DNA from: JBIIUJ01 sp044340025 | GTDB lineage: Bacteria > Pseudomonadota > Alphaproteobacteria > Caulobacterales > Aquidulcibacteraceae | NCBI GenBank assembly: GCA_044340025.1 | Contig: JBIIUJ010000022.1 | Location: 1-26,177 of the forward strand | Direction: 5' to 3' | Length of the DNA: 26,177 nucleotides | Shown here: positions 25,701 to 26,177 of the stretch, one piece after another | Numbering within the stretch: the stretch's first letter is position 1 | How the letters are laid out: each line of letters opens with the position of its first letter | The notes under the pieces: generated by a model | Database searches by the model: none | The model's input: only the letters and a program-made list of their open reading frames with translations | Told to the model about the DNA's origin: nothing | Translations under genes and position numbers: made by a program

Positions 25701-26177
25701 ACCGGGGTGCCGATCAGCTTCCTGCAAGGTGGCGGTCCCGGCCGGAACGCGACCTATGGCGTGAACCGCGGCGACCATCTGCTCTATGTGCCGAACATGG
25801 CCAACCCGCGCGCCGGGGCCGTGCCCGGCACGATCGTCACCGACGATGCGCGCGTTGTGTTCAACAGCCAGGCGACCTACGACTTCGTCAACACGATCGT
25901 GAACCGCTTCGGCCTGTCGCAGGGCGCGATCTCGCAGAAGGGCGCGGCGGACAATCCCGACATCAACCGCCTCGACCTGCAGATCTCGCAAGAGCTGCCT
26001 GGCTTCTGGCGCGGGCATCGCACGCGGCTGACGTTCGACATCCAGAACGTGCTCAACCTGGTGAACGACGAATGGGGCGTGGTGGAGGAATTCTCCAATC
26101 GCCGCGCCGCCGCCCGGATCGTGGACATGCGATGCGCATCGGCCACGGGCGTTCTTGCCGGCTCCGGCAGCACGGTC
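22773..26177 (+). CDS. Oar-like TonB-dependent receptor with carboxypeptidase-regulatory domain (3' end outside the window)
   Basis: The frame is open for 1135 codons from ATG 22773 to the window edge; GAGGGGA lies 8 bases upstream. A signal peptide ends near VYA|Q (27/28). It is followed by a carboxypeptidase regulatory-like domain (SIRGEITGPNGPIAGATIVI, about 32-110), a TonB-box-like VIVTAAAL and a plug domain with a glycine-rich patch (GGGRGGGGQGG) and IAVDGVQSGDDFG. The remainder is a very large beta-barrel. Extracellular-loop-like segments contain paired Cys (VCLDNR...FQCNNN; GCIDAL...AECSS). Oar-type receptors import large or complex ligands, such as peptides, and some have been linked to protein export or cell-surface functions. 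The ligand is unknown. The upstream TGTCAC repeats suggest regulation by phosphate supply. Confidence 0.9.
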   Translation, partial: MSLKSLSRGCALAALAIALSAPVAVYAQETTSSIRGEITGPNGPIAGATIVITHTPSGTRSTATTGASGQFNAAGLRVGGPFTVQIAAAGFQAEAIEGLFITLGEPFRFTRQLEPVRQQAAVIVTAAALQGGEAAIGSATALRAAEIATVVSVTRDIRDIARRSPLVTQDLGGGRGGGGQGGISIAGSGPRSNRIAVDGVQSGDDFGLNTGGLSTLRGPISLEAVEQFTVQAAPFDVENGDFTGGALTIALKQGGNNFEGSLFANYLNEGLVGERIRGATSDVVVTQENWGAFLAGPILQDRLFFAASYETYTSADITPTGLSGAFANRVNGLGGTTGSGDGGATGRFLALGDVTPILQGAPGRGFVNNYASASRFGIGDIAVSQPVTDEKYSVRIDWNITDQHRASLTHRNTESSTVIRNQINATNAGFSSAWYGVPESETVNSLQINSDWTDTLSTELRISRREYERGQAPLLGLGRGQVQVCLDNRLGPNPIADGDFFQCNNNGNRPTLVIGPDRFRHANSLATENTQVQFSAEYIFGDHLIKAGAHWQEIGINNLFVQAALGVYYFDTIEAFNRGELGRLEYNNALTGNPNDGAAVFTYNTSTLFVQDTWDITDNLVVTYGLRYEIYGGDEKPAANPNFVARNGFANTTTYDGLDVLMPRASFEWNPTDTIEVSGGVGLVSGGLPDVFLSNSFSNTGILTNSIDIRRTATGCIDALNPVRTFTGAECSSLLTLNRASNDTFFAVPGLAQTLVGGGAPVLSETNALAPNFEIPSDWRANVAVQWDVLDWLRLGFDFVGVRSQEGLAFRDSRSVPLVANGAVLRTPDGRIRYDGLSATAAQRTALGLGALPAWVRPNAAGNLAVGDSRDIIAFNPGEDSWFITAAVSASASFDNGVEINASYTRQDSDDFGTLAILATTAGGLYGEQYTSLDPNLATSGRSNSEITDSFKLELAWEREFLQGLPTRFSLFGENRTGVPISFLQGGGPGRNATYGVNRGDHLLYVPNMANPRAGAVPGTIVTDDARVVFNSQATYDFVNTIVNRFGLSQGAISQKGAADNPDINRLDLQISQELPGFWRGHRTRLTFDIQNVLNLVNDEWGVVEEFSNRRAAARIVDMRCASATGVLAGSGSTV

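Overview
The window is a GC-rich, densely packed stretch of chromosome from an alphaproteobacterium. The evidence is the comEC/gltX/gltA arrangement, a PF05597-type phasin, hexameric-type citrate synthase, two TonB-dependent receptors (one with the VIVTAQK-type TonB box, one Oar-like) and 94-base palindromic intergenic repeats of a type I associate with sphingomonad/Caulobacterales-type genomes. The exact order cannot be fixed from the sequence alone. No tRNA, rRNA, CRISPR array, insertion sequence or prophage was seen.

Left part (1-7947): a sulfur block. On the minus strand, a siroheme nitrite/sulfite reductase (cysI-like) is followed, with a 4-base ATGA overlap, by the start of a small gene that fits the DUF934 position. 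Divergent from it runs a tight plus-strand operon: TonB-dependent receptor, SsuA-like binding protein, SsuC-like permease and SsuB-like ATPase. It looks like a complete outer- plus inner-membrane uptake route for an organosulfur compound such as a sulfonate. Its product could feed the sulfite reductase next door, although no desulfonating oxygenase is present. The 230-base divergent gap holds a hairpin against the cysI ribosome binding site and a perfect dyad with LysR-type T-N11-A spacing. A LysR-family gene lies tail-to-tail with ssuB. A palindromic repeat of about 127 bases lies between ssuC and ssuB.

Middle (8047-13468): a VapBC-type toxin-antitoxin pair, an Asp/Glu racemase-superfamily enzyme divergent from a DUF1330 gene, and a minus-strand operon whose members overlap by ATGA or nearly touch: CpeT/CpcT-like secreted protein, DUF808 membrane protein, Nudix hydrolase, and serine O-acetyltransferase (cysE), which ends in the C-terminal isoleucine known to dock on cysteine synthase. 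The first gene of this operon runs in frame through a palindromic repeat, which would add an odd N-terminal extension ahead of its signal peptide.

Right part (13548-26177): a phasin, a comEC-like DNA-uptake channel, gltX and gltA, then two tandem 94-base palindromic repeats, a DUF3833-like lipoprotein, a hybrid histidine kinase, and a six-helix membrane protein preceded by a perfect FNR/FixK box. The window ends inside a large Oar-like TonB receptor whose upstream region carries three TGTCAC-type repeats exactly 11 bases apart, as in a Pho box.

Most of the window is ordinary housekeeping and accessory content. The points most worth following are the two regulatory predictions (FNR box and Pho-like box), the TonB-coupled sulfonate importer facing cysI, the CpeT-led cysE operon, and the repeat elements that break into an operon and a gene start.
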